Shown here one piece after another: positions 7,322 through 15,032 of a stretch of 25,561 nt of DNA. A model generated the notes under the pieces. It worked only from the letters and a program-made list of their open reading frames with translations, was not told the origin of the DNA and made no database searches. The stretch is from Pseudomonadota bacterium (GTDB taxonomy: Bacteria; Desulfobacterota; Desulfobulbia; Desulfobulbales; Desulfobulbaceae). The translations under genes and the position numbers were made by a program. The stretch lies in NCBI GenBank assembly GCA_009778235.1, contig WRKE01000311.1, positions 1 to 25,561 on the forward strand, in the 5' to 3' direction. The first letter of the stretch is position 1, and every line of letters starts with the position of its first letter.

Positions 7322-8164
7322 ATGAGCAGAAAAAATCAACCTAACAGAATGGCTGACATGAAAAAACTTCACATCATCATATCTGCCGCCGCGTTAATGA
7401 TGCTGACAGGTTGTGCCGGAAATGCCTTCACCAATTTTTACACCGGGAAAACCTTGGAGCAGGTGCAAGCAGCAGGCGGTATACAAACTTGTCAATCTCC
7501 TGAGATTAGATCCATGCCACCGGGTGAGCCAAAAGATGTCGGCAATCGAATGTACACCGAGGGATTTCGCCCCATTGGCACGTCCGCCTGGGAAGGGCCA
7601 GGCAATCAGGGAAATGACGAAGCTCTTGCTCAGGGAAAAAATGTCGGAGCATGCCTTGTGCTCTGGAAAGCGGACTATTCGCATACCAGACAGGAGTCGA
7701 TACCAATCACCACTTATACTCCCGGCGGGACTTCCACTACAATCCACACGGGGAATGTATACTCTGGAAGCTCTACCGGTTCTTATTCAGGGATATCAAC
7801 AACATATAACCCTGGAACTGCCAGTACTCAATATATTCCCTATTCTGTGAACCGCTACAATTACTTGGCTGTATACTTTGCGCGTCTTGTCAACGATCCA
7901 CAGAAGCTGATGATCAAAATTGAATCCCCGCCAGACTCATATATGCGTGAAACAGATTCGCGTTCAGGCGGCCTTGTCACTGCGGTGATGAAAGACGGAA
8001 ATGCCTACAAGGCGAATATATTCCCAGGGGACATAATCATGACCATAAACGGACAACCGACTGATCCTGATGTTTCTACGCAAACACTCATGAAGCCAGG
8101 TGCTAATGAATTGAAAATTTATCGTGATGGAAAAGTAATCACTAAAAATATCAACATCCAATAA
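7322..8164 (+). CDS. Lipoprotein with C-terminal PDZ domain
   Basis: An envelope lipoprotein of 280 residues. The signal sequence ends in lipobox LTGC with Cys31 (Cys19 if translation starts at ATG 7358, MKKLHIIIS). ATG 7322 is preferred because GGAG lies seven bases upstream, although it gives a long charged n-region. A Ser/Thr/Gly/Tyr-rich low-complexity stretch (about 120-170) precedes a YNYLAVYFARL segment. Residues about 210-275 form a PDZ-like domain (GGLVTAVMKDGNAYKANIFPG, then DIIMTINGQ). PDZ domains bind exposed C-termini or partners; the partner here is unknown. The base composition is clearly more A+T-rich than flanking core genes, consistent with acquisition. Confidence 0.8.
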   Translation: MSRKNQPNRMADMKKLHIIISAAALMMLTGCAGNAFTNFYTGKTLEQVQAAGGIQTCQSPEIRSMPPGEPKDVGNRMYTEGFRPIGTSAWEGPGNQGNDEALAQGKNVGACLVLWKADYSHTRQESIPITTYTPGGTSTTIHTGNVYSGSSTGSYSGISTTYNPGTASTQYIPYSVNRYNYLAVYFARLVNDPQKLMIKIESPPDSYMRETDSRSGGLVTAVMKDGNAYKANIFPGDIIMTINGQPTDPDVSTQTLMKPGANELKIYRDGKVITKNINIQ

Positions 8165-8179
8165 TTAGGAGGCACCTCC

Positions 8180-8233
8180 ATGACCCGCATCCTTGCCCTG
8201 CTCGCATTTGCGCTTCACCGGAGTGGAGATTAA
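8180..8233 (+). pseudogene. Truncated leader of a lost gene
   Basis: A strong Shine-Dalgarno AGGAGG (8167-8172) lies seven bases before an ATG, 12 bases after the lipoprotein stop. The frame reads MTRILALLAFALHRSGD and stops. The start resembles the beginning of a signal peptide that loses its hydrophobic character abruptly. I read it as the 5' end of a gene cut off at a recombination junction, with integrase sequence beginning just after. A genuine 17-residue peptide cannot be excluded. Confidence 0.4.
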
Positions 8234-8763
8234 GAGTTTATCCATAAATTGAAACGAGCTATCATGCTGGGGTATTATACCAGAATTCGCCCCGGTCGCT
8301 CGGAGATGCCCGTACTCAGATGGGGCTATGTTGACCTGATCAACGGGATCATTTTCGTCGAGAGCGCCAAGAAGGGCGGCACGGCCGCCAGGATGATCCC
8401 CATAGCCGAAGGGGGCTCATGGTGCTTTTGCCGCACCAGGAGGGGAGAAGATTCGGCGACAGGGATCATGGGGAAGGTTGTGTGCACTACAAGGGGAGAA
8501 GGGCGGAGCATTTAACCAAAAGCTGGCGGAATGCGAAGGCCAAGGCCAGGAACACCAAGCGGATCAGGGTGTACGATCTGCGTCACTTGGCCGCCAGTGA
8601 AATGCTTGCCGCCGGTGCTGATCTGCAATATGTCCCGGAAATCCTTGGACATGCCAGTCTGGACATGATTCTCAGTGTATACCAGCATACCAGCACCGCC
8701 TTGCGGCGTGACGTCATCTCTCGCCTTGGCAACCCGTTACCAGCTGATCAAAAAATAAAATGA
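8234..8763 (+). pseudogene. Tyrosine recombinase (phage-type integrase), truncated and frameshifted
   Basis: Only the catalytic domain remains. From about 8252 the frame reads KRAIMLGYYTRIRPGRSEM, carrying the first catalytic Arg, then FVESAKKGGTAARMIPI with the conserved Lys hairpin. The frame must shift by two bases near 8479-8484, inside a TG repeat (gttgtgtgcac), to continue as VHYKGRRAEHLTKSW. It then has YDLRH (second Arg; usual His replaced by Tyr), LGHAS and the nucleophile Tyr in SVYQHT. The N-terminal DNA-binding arm is missing; a stop at 8231-8233 closes the frame upstream. It is very probably inactive. It adjoins the right flanking repeat, where the integrase of an integrated element is expected. 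Confidence 0.85.
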
Positions 8764-8780
8764 AATCATTCCATATGTTC

Positions 8781-8828
8781 CTGGTTAAATTTCAGGCCTG
8801 CGAAGAGCTGCTGCCCTCACTGCGATGA
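8781..8828 (+). pseudogene. Probable displaced 3' end of the J-domain gene
   Basis: Just after the integrase remnant, one frame reads LVKFQACEELLPSLR and stops. It aligns with the end of the J-domain protein (FIRLTAAYEELLFSVKI) with one codon gap: 12 bases are identical, and most flanking residues are conservative changes (V/I, K/R, F/L, V/L, K/R). The stop overlaps the exporter start by ATGA, the junction used repeatedly elsewhere in this window. The simplest reading is that the J-domain gene once ran directly into the exporter genes and was split by the islet. Confidence 0.5.
8796..8813 (+). repeat. Right copy of islet-flanking direct repeat (possible attR)
   Basis: GCCTGCGAAGAGCTGCTG, 16 of 18 bases identical to 6346-6363, in the same reading frame relative to the encoded EELL. 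It lies 32 bases after the integrase remnant. Confidence 0.5.
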
Positions 8829-10603
8829 CCGTCTCCGCCACCGGCCCTGATACCGCGGGCGGCCAAGCGGCCTCCCCCGCCTCCCTGTCCGCGTTGCTCG
8901 CCCCTATTTTCCGCAGCCATTGGCCACGCCTGGCGTTCGGCTTTCTGGCCCTGGTGGCGGTCGATTTCCTCCAGTTGATCATCCCCTGGTTCGTCAAGTC
9001 GGCGGTGGACGGGTTGGCGGCGCAAACCGCCACTGAGGCGCGCCTGATCGAACTGAGCCTGTACGTCCTGGCGGTGGCGGTGGTGGTGGCCGGGCTTCGC
9101 TTTGTCTGGCGCTACCTGATCATCGGTTTTTCCCGTATTTTGGAAAAAAAGTTGCGCGACCAGTTGTTTGGACACCTGGTCCGCATGGATCAGCCCTTTT
9201 TTGAGCGCTGGACCATCGGCGATCTCATGGCCCATGCCAGCAACGATCTGGCCACTGTCCAGATGGCGTGCGGCATGGGGCTGGTGGCGGCGGTGGATTC
9301 CCTGGTGATGTCGGCCGCTGCCCTGGGATTCATGCTGGCGATCAACATCAAGCTGACCCTGATCGCCCTGTTACCGATGCCGGTGCTGATCGTCTGCACC
9401 CGCGTCCTTTCCGGCCGTCTCCATCACCGTTTCAATCTGGTGCAGGAACAGTTCTCCCTGCTTACCGAGTTCAGCCGCGCCACCCTGATCTCGATCCGAC
9501 TGATCAAGGCCTACACCCTGGAGCGTTTCCAGGAAGAGCGATTTCGCAGCTTGGGCGAGACCTATGTGCGGAGCAATCTCAAGGTGGCGGCCATCCAAGG
9601 CCTGCTGTTCCCCATCGCCACCCTGGTCGGCAATGTCGGCATGCTCTTGTTGCTCTATTACGGCGGCGGGTTGGTGATCGATGGCCAGATCAGCATCGGC
9701 GCCTTTGTCGCTTTCATCAGTTATCTCTACATGCTCATCTGGCCGATGATGGCCGTGGGCTGGGTGGCCAACCTGGCCCAGCGGGGGATCACCAGCCTGC
9801 GCCGCATTCATCACCTGCTGGCGCAGCGGCCGGTGGTCGAGACCGGTCGATTCATGCCGCTGCCCCAAAACCTGCCGGCCATCTATGCTTGCCGGGCCCT
9901 CTCTTTCACCTATCCATCGGCCACGCGGCCAGCCTTGGCAGGGCTTGAGCTGACCATCGGCCCGGGCCTGGTGGGCATGACCGGCCGTACCGGTTCGGGC
10001 AAGTCCACCTTGGCCAAGCTGCTGCTGAGGATGTATCCGGTGGCCGATGACATGCTCTTTTTCAAGGGGATCGACGTCAACCGTCTCGGTCAGGCGGATA
10101 TCCGCGCCCACATTGCCTATGTCGGCCAGGAACCGGTGGTCTTTGCCGATACCGTGGCCGCCAATATCGCCCTTGGCTGTCCCGGCGCCACCATGGAAGA
10201 GATCGAGGCGGCGGCCAGGGCAGCGGCGATCGATGCCGATATCTCAGGCTTTACCGAAGGGTATCAGACCATGATCGGTGAACGGGGCGTTACACTCTCC
10301 GGTGGCCAGCGGCAACGGCTGGCCCTGGCGCGGGCCTTGCTCTGCGATCGGCCGGTGCTGGTTATCGACGATGCCCTGTCGGCCATTGATGTCGAAACCG
10401 AACAATTGGTGCTGCACGGCCTGCTTGAGCGTCTGCGCGGCAAATCCGTCTTGCTCATCTCGCATCGGATCAATGTCCTGCGCCATGCCGACCGGATCGT
10501 CATCCTGGATGCGGGCCGCATCGTTGCCGAGGGTTGCCACCAAACTCTGCTCACCAACCCCTTGTACCGCGCCATGGCGGAGAAGCAGCAGCGCCATGCA
10601 TAA
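8825..10603 (+). CDS. ABC exporter half-transporter, subunit A (degenerate catalytic site)
   Basis: A 592-residue membrane protein with an N-terminal six-helix exporter domain (about 35-310) fused to a nucleotide-binding domain. Walker A is GRTGSGKST (387-395), the signature is canonical LSGGQ (491-495), and Walker B ends Asp515-Asp516, so the catalytic Glu is Asp. The H-loop His is in LISHRI. This pattern fits one half of a heterodimeric exporter (MdlA/TM287-like), where one of two ATP sites is weak. The partner follows with an eight-base overlap. The substrate (lipid, peptide or drug) cannot be told. The ATG overlaps the stop of the displaced J-gene tail; the Shine-Dalgarno is weak. Confidence 0.92.
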   Translation: MTVSATGPDTAGGQAASPASLSALLAPIFRSHWPRLAFGFLALVAVDFLQLIIPWFVKSAVDGLAAQTATEARLIELSLYVLAVAVVVAGLRFVWRYLIIGFSRILEKKLRDQLFGHLVRMDQPFFERWTIGDLMAHASNDLATVQMACGMGLVAAVDSLVMSAAALGFMLAINIKLTLIALLPMPVLIVCTRVLSGRLHHRFNLVQEQFSLLTEFSRATLISIRLIKAYTLERFQEERFRSLGETYVRSNLKVAAIQGLLFPIATLVGNVGMLLLLYYGGGLVIDGQISIGAFVAFISYLYMLIWPMMAVGWVANLAQRGITSLRRIHHLLAQRPVVETGRFMPLPQNLPAIYACRALSFTYPSATRPALAGLELTIGPGLVGMTGRTGSGKSTLAKLLLRMYPVADDMLFFKGIDVNRLGQADIRAHIAYVGQEPVVFADTVAANIALGCPGATMEEIEAAARAAAIDADISGFTEGYQTMIGERGVTLSGGQRQRLALARALLCDRPVLVIDDALSAIDVETEQLVLHGLLERLRGKSVLLISHRINVLRHADRIVILDAGRIVAEGCHQTLLTNPLYRAMAEKQQRHA

Positions 10604-12386
10604 CTTCGGCTACTTAGAAGAGGGGAACCCCGGCTCGGTGGGCGATGCCCGGCTCTGGTGGCGGATTCTCGGCTACTGCCGGGGGCATGGGCTGGCCCTG
10701 ACCGGCACCATCCTTTTGTCGCTGATCATCACTGTGGCCTCCCTGGCCCTGCCCAGGCTGATGCAGACCGGCATCGATACCTCCATCATCGCCGAAGGGA
10801 TCAGCCGCCCCGAGCGCATTGCCGGGCTTGGCCGGGCCGCCCTGTTCTACGGCCTGCTGGTCGGGTTGGTGTTTCTGGCCACCTTCCTGCAAGTGGTGGT
10901 GCTGGAATGGATCGGCCAGTCGATCATGCACCGCCTGCGCCAGCATCTCTTCACCCACCTGCTCACCCTTGATCTTCACTTTTTCCACAACCAGCCCGCC
11001 GGCCGTCTGGTGACCCGGCTGACCAACGACATCGAAAATATGCACGAGATGTTCACCTCGGTGATGGTCACCCTGTTCAACGATGGCCTCAAGCTGGTGG
11101 GCATTTTCTGGTTTTTGTTCCTTATGAACAGCCGGCTGGCCCTGGTGATGATGGTTTTCGTTCCGCTGGCCGCGATCAGCACCGCGGTGTTTTCCCACTT
11201 TGCCCGGGAGAAGTTCCGGGCCATCCGCTCGCAGTTGGCCCTGATCAACAGCTTTCTGGCTGAATCCCTGGCCGGGATGGCGGTGATCCAGTGCTTTGGC
11301 GGCCAGGAACGGATTGGCCGCATCCACGGCGGCCTCACCCAAGAATACCTGGTGCGCAGCTTCGGCCAGATCAAGGTGTTTGGTTTGTTCATGCCCTTAA
11401 TCGACCTGATGAGTTCGGCCGCCATCGGCTTGATCATCTGGTATGGTGGCGGCGAGGTCATCCGCCGCCATTTGACCATCGGCGAACTGGCCGCCTTTGT
11501 CTCCTACATGCGGCTTTTTTTTCAGCCACTGCGCGAACTTTCCCAGAAGTATTCCCTGGTCCAGGCAGCCATGGCCTCGGCGGAGCGCATTTTCCAAACC
11601 CTGGATACCAAATCAACCCTGCCGGCCCCCGCCCTGTCAGCCGCGGCGGTGCCGGTTCCGGTGGCGGGCGGAGTCTGGTTCAAGGGGGTGGAATTTGGCT
11701 ATCAACCGGGACAAACGATCCTGCGCAAGATCGATTTGCGCCTCAGCCCCGGTGAGACCGTGGCCCTGGTCGGCACCACCGGCGCCGGCAAATCGACCCT
11801 GGTTTCCCTGCTGGTCCGCTTTTACGACCCCACGGCCGGCCAGGTGTTGATCGACGGTACCGATGTCCGCTCACTCCCCCTGGCCTTCCTGCGGCAGCGG
11901 GTGGGACTGATCATGCAGGATATTTTCATCCTGCCGGACACGGTGCGGGCCAATATCATCCTTGATCAACAATTAGATGAGCGGCGGCTGGCCTCAATTC
12001 TTGACCAGACCGGCCTGCAGGCCTTTGTCGACCGCCTGCCCCAGGGGCTTTCGACCCGGATTGGCGAGGGCGCCCTCAATTTAAGTTTGGGCGAGAAACA
12101 GCTGCTTTCCTTTGTCCGGGTCCTGTACCGCGACCCGGCCATTCTGGTGCTCGACGAGGCCACCGCCTCCATTGACACCGAATCGGAGAACATGCTGGAG
12201 CAGGCGCTGGCCGCCGGTTTCCGCGGCCGCACCTCACTGGTGATCGCCCACCGGCTGTCCACGATCAGGCGGGTGGACCGGATCGTGGTGATGGATCAGG
12301 GGCGGATCGTCGAGCAGGGTAGCCATGATCATCTGATGGCCAGGGAGAGTGTCTACCGGGGATTGGTGCGGCTGGATGGGGAATGA
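10596..12386 (+). CDS. ABC exporter half-transporter, subunit B
   Basis: A 596-residue membrane exporter half: six helices (about 30-330), then a nucleotide-binding domain with Walker A GTTGAGKST (393-401), a signature altered to LSLGE (496-500), Walker B VLDEATASID with catalytic Glu521, and H-loop AHRLST. It complements the upstream subunit: the good Walker B/Glu here pairs with the good LSGGQ there, and the poor signature here with the Asp there, giving one active and one degenerate ATP site. ATG 10596 starts eight bases before the end of the first subunit; longer in-frame starts would lie inside that gene. Confidence 0.92.
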   Translation: MHNFGYLEEGNPGSVGDARLWWRILGYCRGHGLALTGTILLSLIITVASLALPRLMQTGIDTSIIAEGISRPERIAGLGRAALFYGLLVGLVFLATFLQVVVLEWIGQSIMHRLRQHLFTHLLTLDLHFFHNQPAGRLVTRLTNDIENMHEMFTSVMVTLFNDGLKLVGIFWFLFLMNSRLALVMMVFVPLAAISTAVFSHFAREKFRAIRSQLALINSFLAESLAGMAVIQCFGGQERIGRIHGGLTQEYLVRSFGQIKVFGLFMPLIDLMSSAAIGLIIWYGGGEVIRRHLTIGELAAFVSYMRLFFQPLRELSQKYSLVQAAMASAERIFQTLDTKSTLPAPALSAAAVPVPVAGGVWFKGVEFGYQPGQTILRKIDLRLSPGETVALVGTTGAGKSTLVSLLVRFYDPTAGQVLIDGTDVRSLPLAFLRQRVGLIMQDIFILPDTVRANIILDQQLDERRLASILDQTGLQAFVDRLPQGLSTRIGEGALNLSLGEKQLLSFVRVLYRDPAILVLDEATASIDTESENMLEQALAAGFRGRTSLVIAHRLSTIRRVDRIVVMDQGRIVEQGSHDHLMARESVYRGLVRLDGE

Positions 12387-12491
12387 CGGGCAAAAATGAG
12401 GGAGTCCGGATAGTCTTGGCCTGCTGGCCGCGAGTGATCGTCAGCCCCTCCGACCGAGCCGACCGGCAAGCTCAAAGCTCAACAAACGCGG
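12387..12491. other. Convergent intergenic gap
   Basis: 105 bases separate the exporter and the end of the minus-strand lipid-transport operon. A short palindrome GGCC-TGCT-GGCC (12419-12430) is present, but no hairpin with a T-run on either strand, so I see no intrinsic terminator. Confidence 0.5.
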
Positions 12492-13391
12492 CTATTGCAG
12501 CGGGCTGTAAGCGGTGTCGCGGTAGAAGGGGATGGTCTGCTTCAGCATTTTGAGCAGCTCCCCGCTTTGATCGATCCCGGCCAGGTACTTGTTGGCCGCC
12601 TCGCGCAAATCGTCGTTGTCGGTCCGTATGCCCCAGGCCAGTTCCTCCCTGGTAAGCAGGATATTGCCGGGGGTCAGCCCCTGGTCGATATAGAGCGAGG
12701 CGTAGTAGTAGTTGGTGGTCTGGTTGAAGATGAAGACGTCGATCCCTTTTTTGATCAGGGCCTGCACCCCGTCCAGGGGGGTGGCGAACCGGCTGATCGC
12801 ACCCTTGGGACGAAGCCCCTTGAGCCAGACGTCGGCGGTGGTGCCGGTAACGACGCCCAGCCGGGTCGAGGGTTCGGTCAAATGCTTGATGCCGTTGCCC
12901 AAGCCGTCGTAGTCGCCGAGCCGCACCAGGGTGGTCTGGCCCGAGGCCAGATACGGCGTGGTGCTGGCGATCCTGTAGCGTTGCGCCTCGGCCACGGTCA
13001 TTCCTGCCATGATGATGTCGATCTTCTTGTCCCGCAGGGCCGAAAACATCTCCGCCCTGGGCAAGGGCACCAATTCCAGGCGACGGTCTAAGGCCGCGGC
13101 CAAGCCTTGGGCAAAAAACGGCTCCAATCCTGCGATGGTGTTGTCCTTGGCATAGGCGAGCGGCGGCGCGTCAATGACCGTGCCAACTTTAAGGGGTTTG
13201 GGCGACATGATCGCCCCGAACAGGTCCTGTGATTTGGGCGCACAACCGCTCAGGAGCAGCAGGGCGGCCAGTAACGGCAGGACCAGCGGACGGAAAAAAC
13301 GGGCCGTGGCGGTCCCGGGTTGGTCGATGGCGGCCGGCCGGGCGAGGGCGAGCAGAGGCGGGCGGATCGAAGCGGGGGATTGGGGCGACAT
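12492..13391 (-). CDS. Family-3 solute-binding lipoprotein
   Basis: A 299-residue envelope lipoprotein. After a long 31-residue n-region comes a hydrophobic segment and lipobox LLSGC with Cys50. The rest follows the bacterial extracellular solute-binding protein family 3 pattern: LKVGTVIDAPPLAY at the first strand, a GLEPFFAQGLAAAL helix, KIDIIMAGMTVAEAQR (the usual MTIT..R region with ligand-binding Arg), then LGVVTGTTAD in lobe 2. Such proteins normally feed amino-acid importers, but no such permease is adjacent. The start lies four bases after the upstream gene's stop, making it the last gene of an Mce/Mla-type operon. Its ligand and partner are unknown. Confidence 0.85.
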   Translation of the reverse strand: MSPQSPASIRPPLLALARPAAIDQPGTATARFFRPLVLPLLAALLLLSGCAPKSQDLFGAIMSPKPLKVGTVIDAPPLAYAKDNTIAGLEPFFAQGLAAALDRRLELVPLPRAEMFSALRDKKIDIIMAGMTVAEAQRYRIASTTPYLASGQTTLVRLGDYDGLGNGIKHLTEPSTRLGVVTGTTADVWLKGLRPKGAISRFATPLDGVQALIKKGIDVFIFNQTTNYYYASLYIDQGLTPGNILLTREELAWGIRTDNDDLREAANKYLAGIDQSGELLKMLKQTIPFYRDTAYSPLQ

Positions 13392-13395
13392 GGGC

Positions 13396-14025
13396 TCACC
13401 TGGCTGCTGGTTGGGAGCGGTGCGCGGCCAGCAGGGCGGCGGCCGCCTCCTTGCTCAGATCGGCAATGGCCTGGGATGCGCCGGCAACAGGGCCGGAAGC
13501 GTCAGGTTGATCGATCGTCCGGGTCTGGCGGAAGGTCTTTCTGGTGATGATGGTCTTGGTGGCGGTGTCGCTGATGGTGTAGACGGCGACGATGGTGAAG
13601 GCCTGGCCGTCGCTGCTGAACTCGTTGACCTCGATTTCCAGTTGGTAGGCGACGCGGCCGAAGCGCGGTCCGGGGTAGAGTCCGATATTGTCGGTGGCCA
13701 GCAGGTCCCTCAGGTCGCTGACCAACTGCTGGCCGATCTGCTCATCAAGGGGGCCAGCCCAGAAATGGGTGGTCGAGGCGTGGGTAGTGCCATCGGGCAG
13801 CCGGCTGACCAGGGCACGGCCCTGGAGCTGGGGCGCCAATCGCACCGGCATTAACAGGATCAATCCGGAAAAATCGGCGAAATCCCGAGCGAGCGCCTGC
13901 TGGCGGACAGGTTGCAAGGTGTGGAGGGTGGTGGCGACCGGGGTCAGGCAGGCGCTGAGCAGAAACAGGCAGAGCGCGGCCAGGCACAAACACAAAAAAC
14001 GCGGGCAAAGACGGCGGCTGTTCAT
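13396..14025 (-). CDS. ABC-type transport auxiliary lipoprotein (PqiC-like)
   Basis: A 209-residue lipoprotein with lipobox LLSAC (Cys26). The body fits the PqiC/DUF330 family: strands FSGLILLMPVRLAPQL and ALVSRLPDGT near the start of the mature part, a TTHFWAGPLDEQIGQQL motif, and a beta segment VAYQLEIEVNEFSSD followed by the C-terminal helix AIADLSKEAAAALL. PqiC-type proteins sit in the outer membrane and work with MCE proteins in lipid traffic across the periplasm. It overlaps the MCE gene by ATGA, so the two are coupled. Confidence 0.83.
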   Translation of the reverse strand: MNSRRLCPRFLCLCLAALCLFLLSACLTPVATTLHTLQPVRQQALARDFADFSGLILLMPVRLAPQLQGRALVSRLPDGTTHASTTHFWAGPLDEQIGQQLVSDLRDLLATDNIGLYPGPRFGRVAYQLEIEVNEFSSDGQAFTIVAVYTISDTATKTIITRKTFRQTRTIDQPDASGPVAGASQAIADLSKEAAAALLAAHRSQPAAR

Positions 14026-15032
14026 GGTTGTTCCTCTCGCTGGCCGAAAATCAGGGCATTGGGATGCTGTTGGAGGTAGTCGGTCAGTTGCCGGACCGAG
14101 ACGGCGGTGCGCTCGATCTCCCTTAAGGAGGCGGTCACCTGGTAGGCGAACATGGAATCCTTCTCAGTCAGTTGCTTGATGTTGTTCAGGGTCTTGGTGA
14201 GCGCCTCGGCCGTGGCGTTTAATCCGGACAAGAGCTGTTTCAGCTCGGCGGTCGCCTGCGGCATCTCCTGGTCCGCGGTTTTAAGAAAGGCGGTGGCCGT
14301 GGCCGACAGGGTGGAGAAATTGGCCAGTCCCTTCTTCAACTCGGCGGCCAGGGCGGGAAATTCGGCATCGGCCTTGGCCAGCAGCCCGTTGATCCGGTCC
14401 ATGGTGGCATCCAGCGACTTCAGGGTGTTACGGGCCTCCTTGGAGTTGACGATGTTGCTGATGCCGTCGAGGGCGGTGGCGGTTTTATTGAGGATATCGG
14501 TGAGCGGCAGGCTTTCCAGCTTCTGGGTTATCTGCTCCATGCCGGAGAGCTGGGTGGGAATCTCGAACAGGGGGCCTTCCCCGGTGAGCGGCGGAGCTTG
14601 GTTTTCAGGAAAAAAGGCGAGATCGATGTAGAGCTTGCTGGTCAGGAGACTGGTGACCTTCAGTTGGGCGCGCAGGCCCTGGCCGATCATCTGCTTAAAC
14701 ACGGTGCGGAGTTCCTCCGTGTTCCATTGCGATTGGCGCTTGCCGGCGAGATCGGGCTTCTGCTCAATATCCAGGTACACCGGAATGACGTAGTTGTTGT
14801 GCTCATTGTCAAAGTCGATTTGGACCCCGGTAACCCGGCCGATGGTCACCCCGCGGAAGGTCACCGGGGCGCCGGTATCGAGACCGTACAGTGAGCCCGT
14901 GAAGTAGGCGACACAGCGCAGCCGGTTGTCTTTGAACTTGATCTTGCCCAAAATGACCACGGTCGCCAGGATCAAGACCAAGGCAACGAGGACAAAGCTG
15001 CCGACCAGGGTGGGATTGGCTTTTTTGCTCAA
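14022..15032 (-). CDS. MlaD/MCE-domain lipid-transport protein
   Basis: A 336-residue protein with one N-terminal membrane anchor (about 9-29), an MCE domain (about 38-125; LYGLDTGAPVTFRGVTIGRV is diagnostic) and a long helical C-terminal region (about 165-320) rich in Leu, Ala and Thr. MCE proteins form periplasmic hexameric rings or tubes that carry lipids between membranes. I chose the TTG at 15032: it has GGAGG ten bases upstream, gives a proper anchor, and overlaps the ATPase stop as TTGA. An ATG at 15098 is in frame but would overlap the ATPase gene by 70 bases. Confidence 0.9.
   Translation of the reverse strand: MSKKANPTLVGSFVLVALVLILATVVILGKIKFKDNRLRCVAYFTGSLYGLDTGAPVTFRGVTIGRVTGVQIDFDNEHNNYVIPVYLDIEQKPDLAGKRQSQWNTEELRTVFKQMIGQGLRAQLKVTSLLTSKLYIDLAFFPENQAPPLTGEGPLFEIPTQLSGMEQITQKLESLPLTDILNKTATALDGISNIVNSKEARNTLKSLDATMDRINGLLAKADAEFPALAAELKKGLANFSTLSATATAFLKTADQEMPQATAELKQLLSGLNATAEALTKTLNNIKQLTEKDSMFAYQVTASLREIERTAVSVRQLTDYLQQHPNALIFGQREEQP

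Larger units (their letters stand above)
6364..8795. mobile_element. Decayed integrative islet in the 3' end of the J-domain gene
   Basis: About 2.4 kb lying between two near-identical 18-base repeats. Contents: toxin-antitoxin pair, PDZ lipoprotein, truncated leader ORF and a broken tyrosine integrase next to the right repeat. Base composition differs from the surroundings: the 60 bases from 7801 have 24 G+C, the 60 bases from 9661 in the neighbouring exporter gene have 37. Beyond the islet the frame reads LVKFQACEELLPSLR then stop, resembling the J gene's own end FIRLTAAYEELLFSVKI. An integrase that replaced the 3' end of its target gene on insertion would give this arrangement. Exact borders are inferred. 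Confidence 0.55.

Noticed and set aside
12419..12430. GGCC-TGCT-GGCC palindrome as a bidirectional terminator
   Set aside because: Stem is only four pairs and no T-run follows on either strand.
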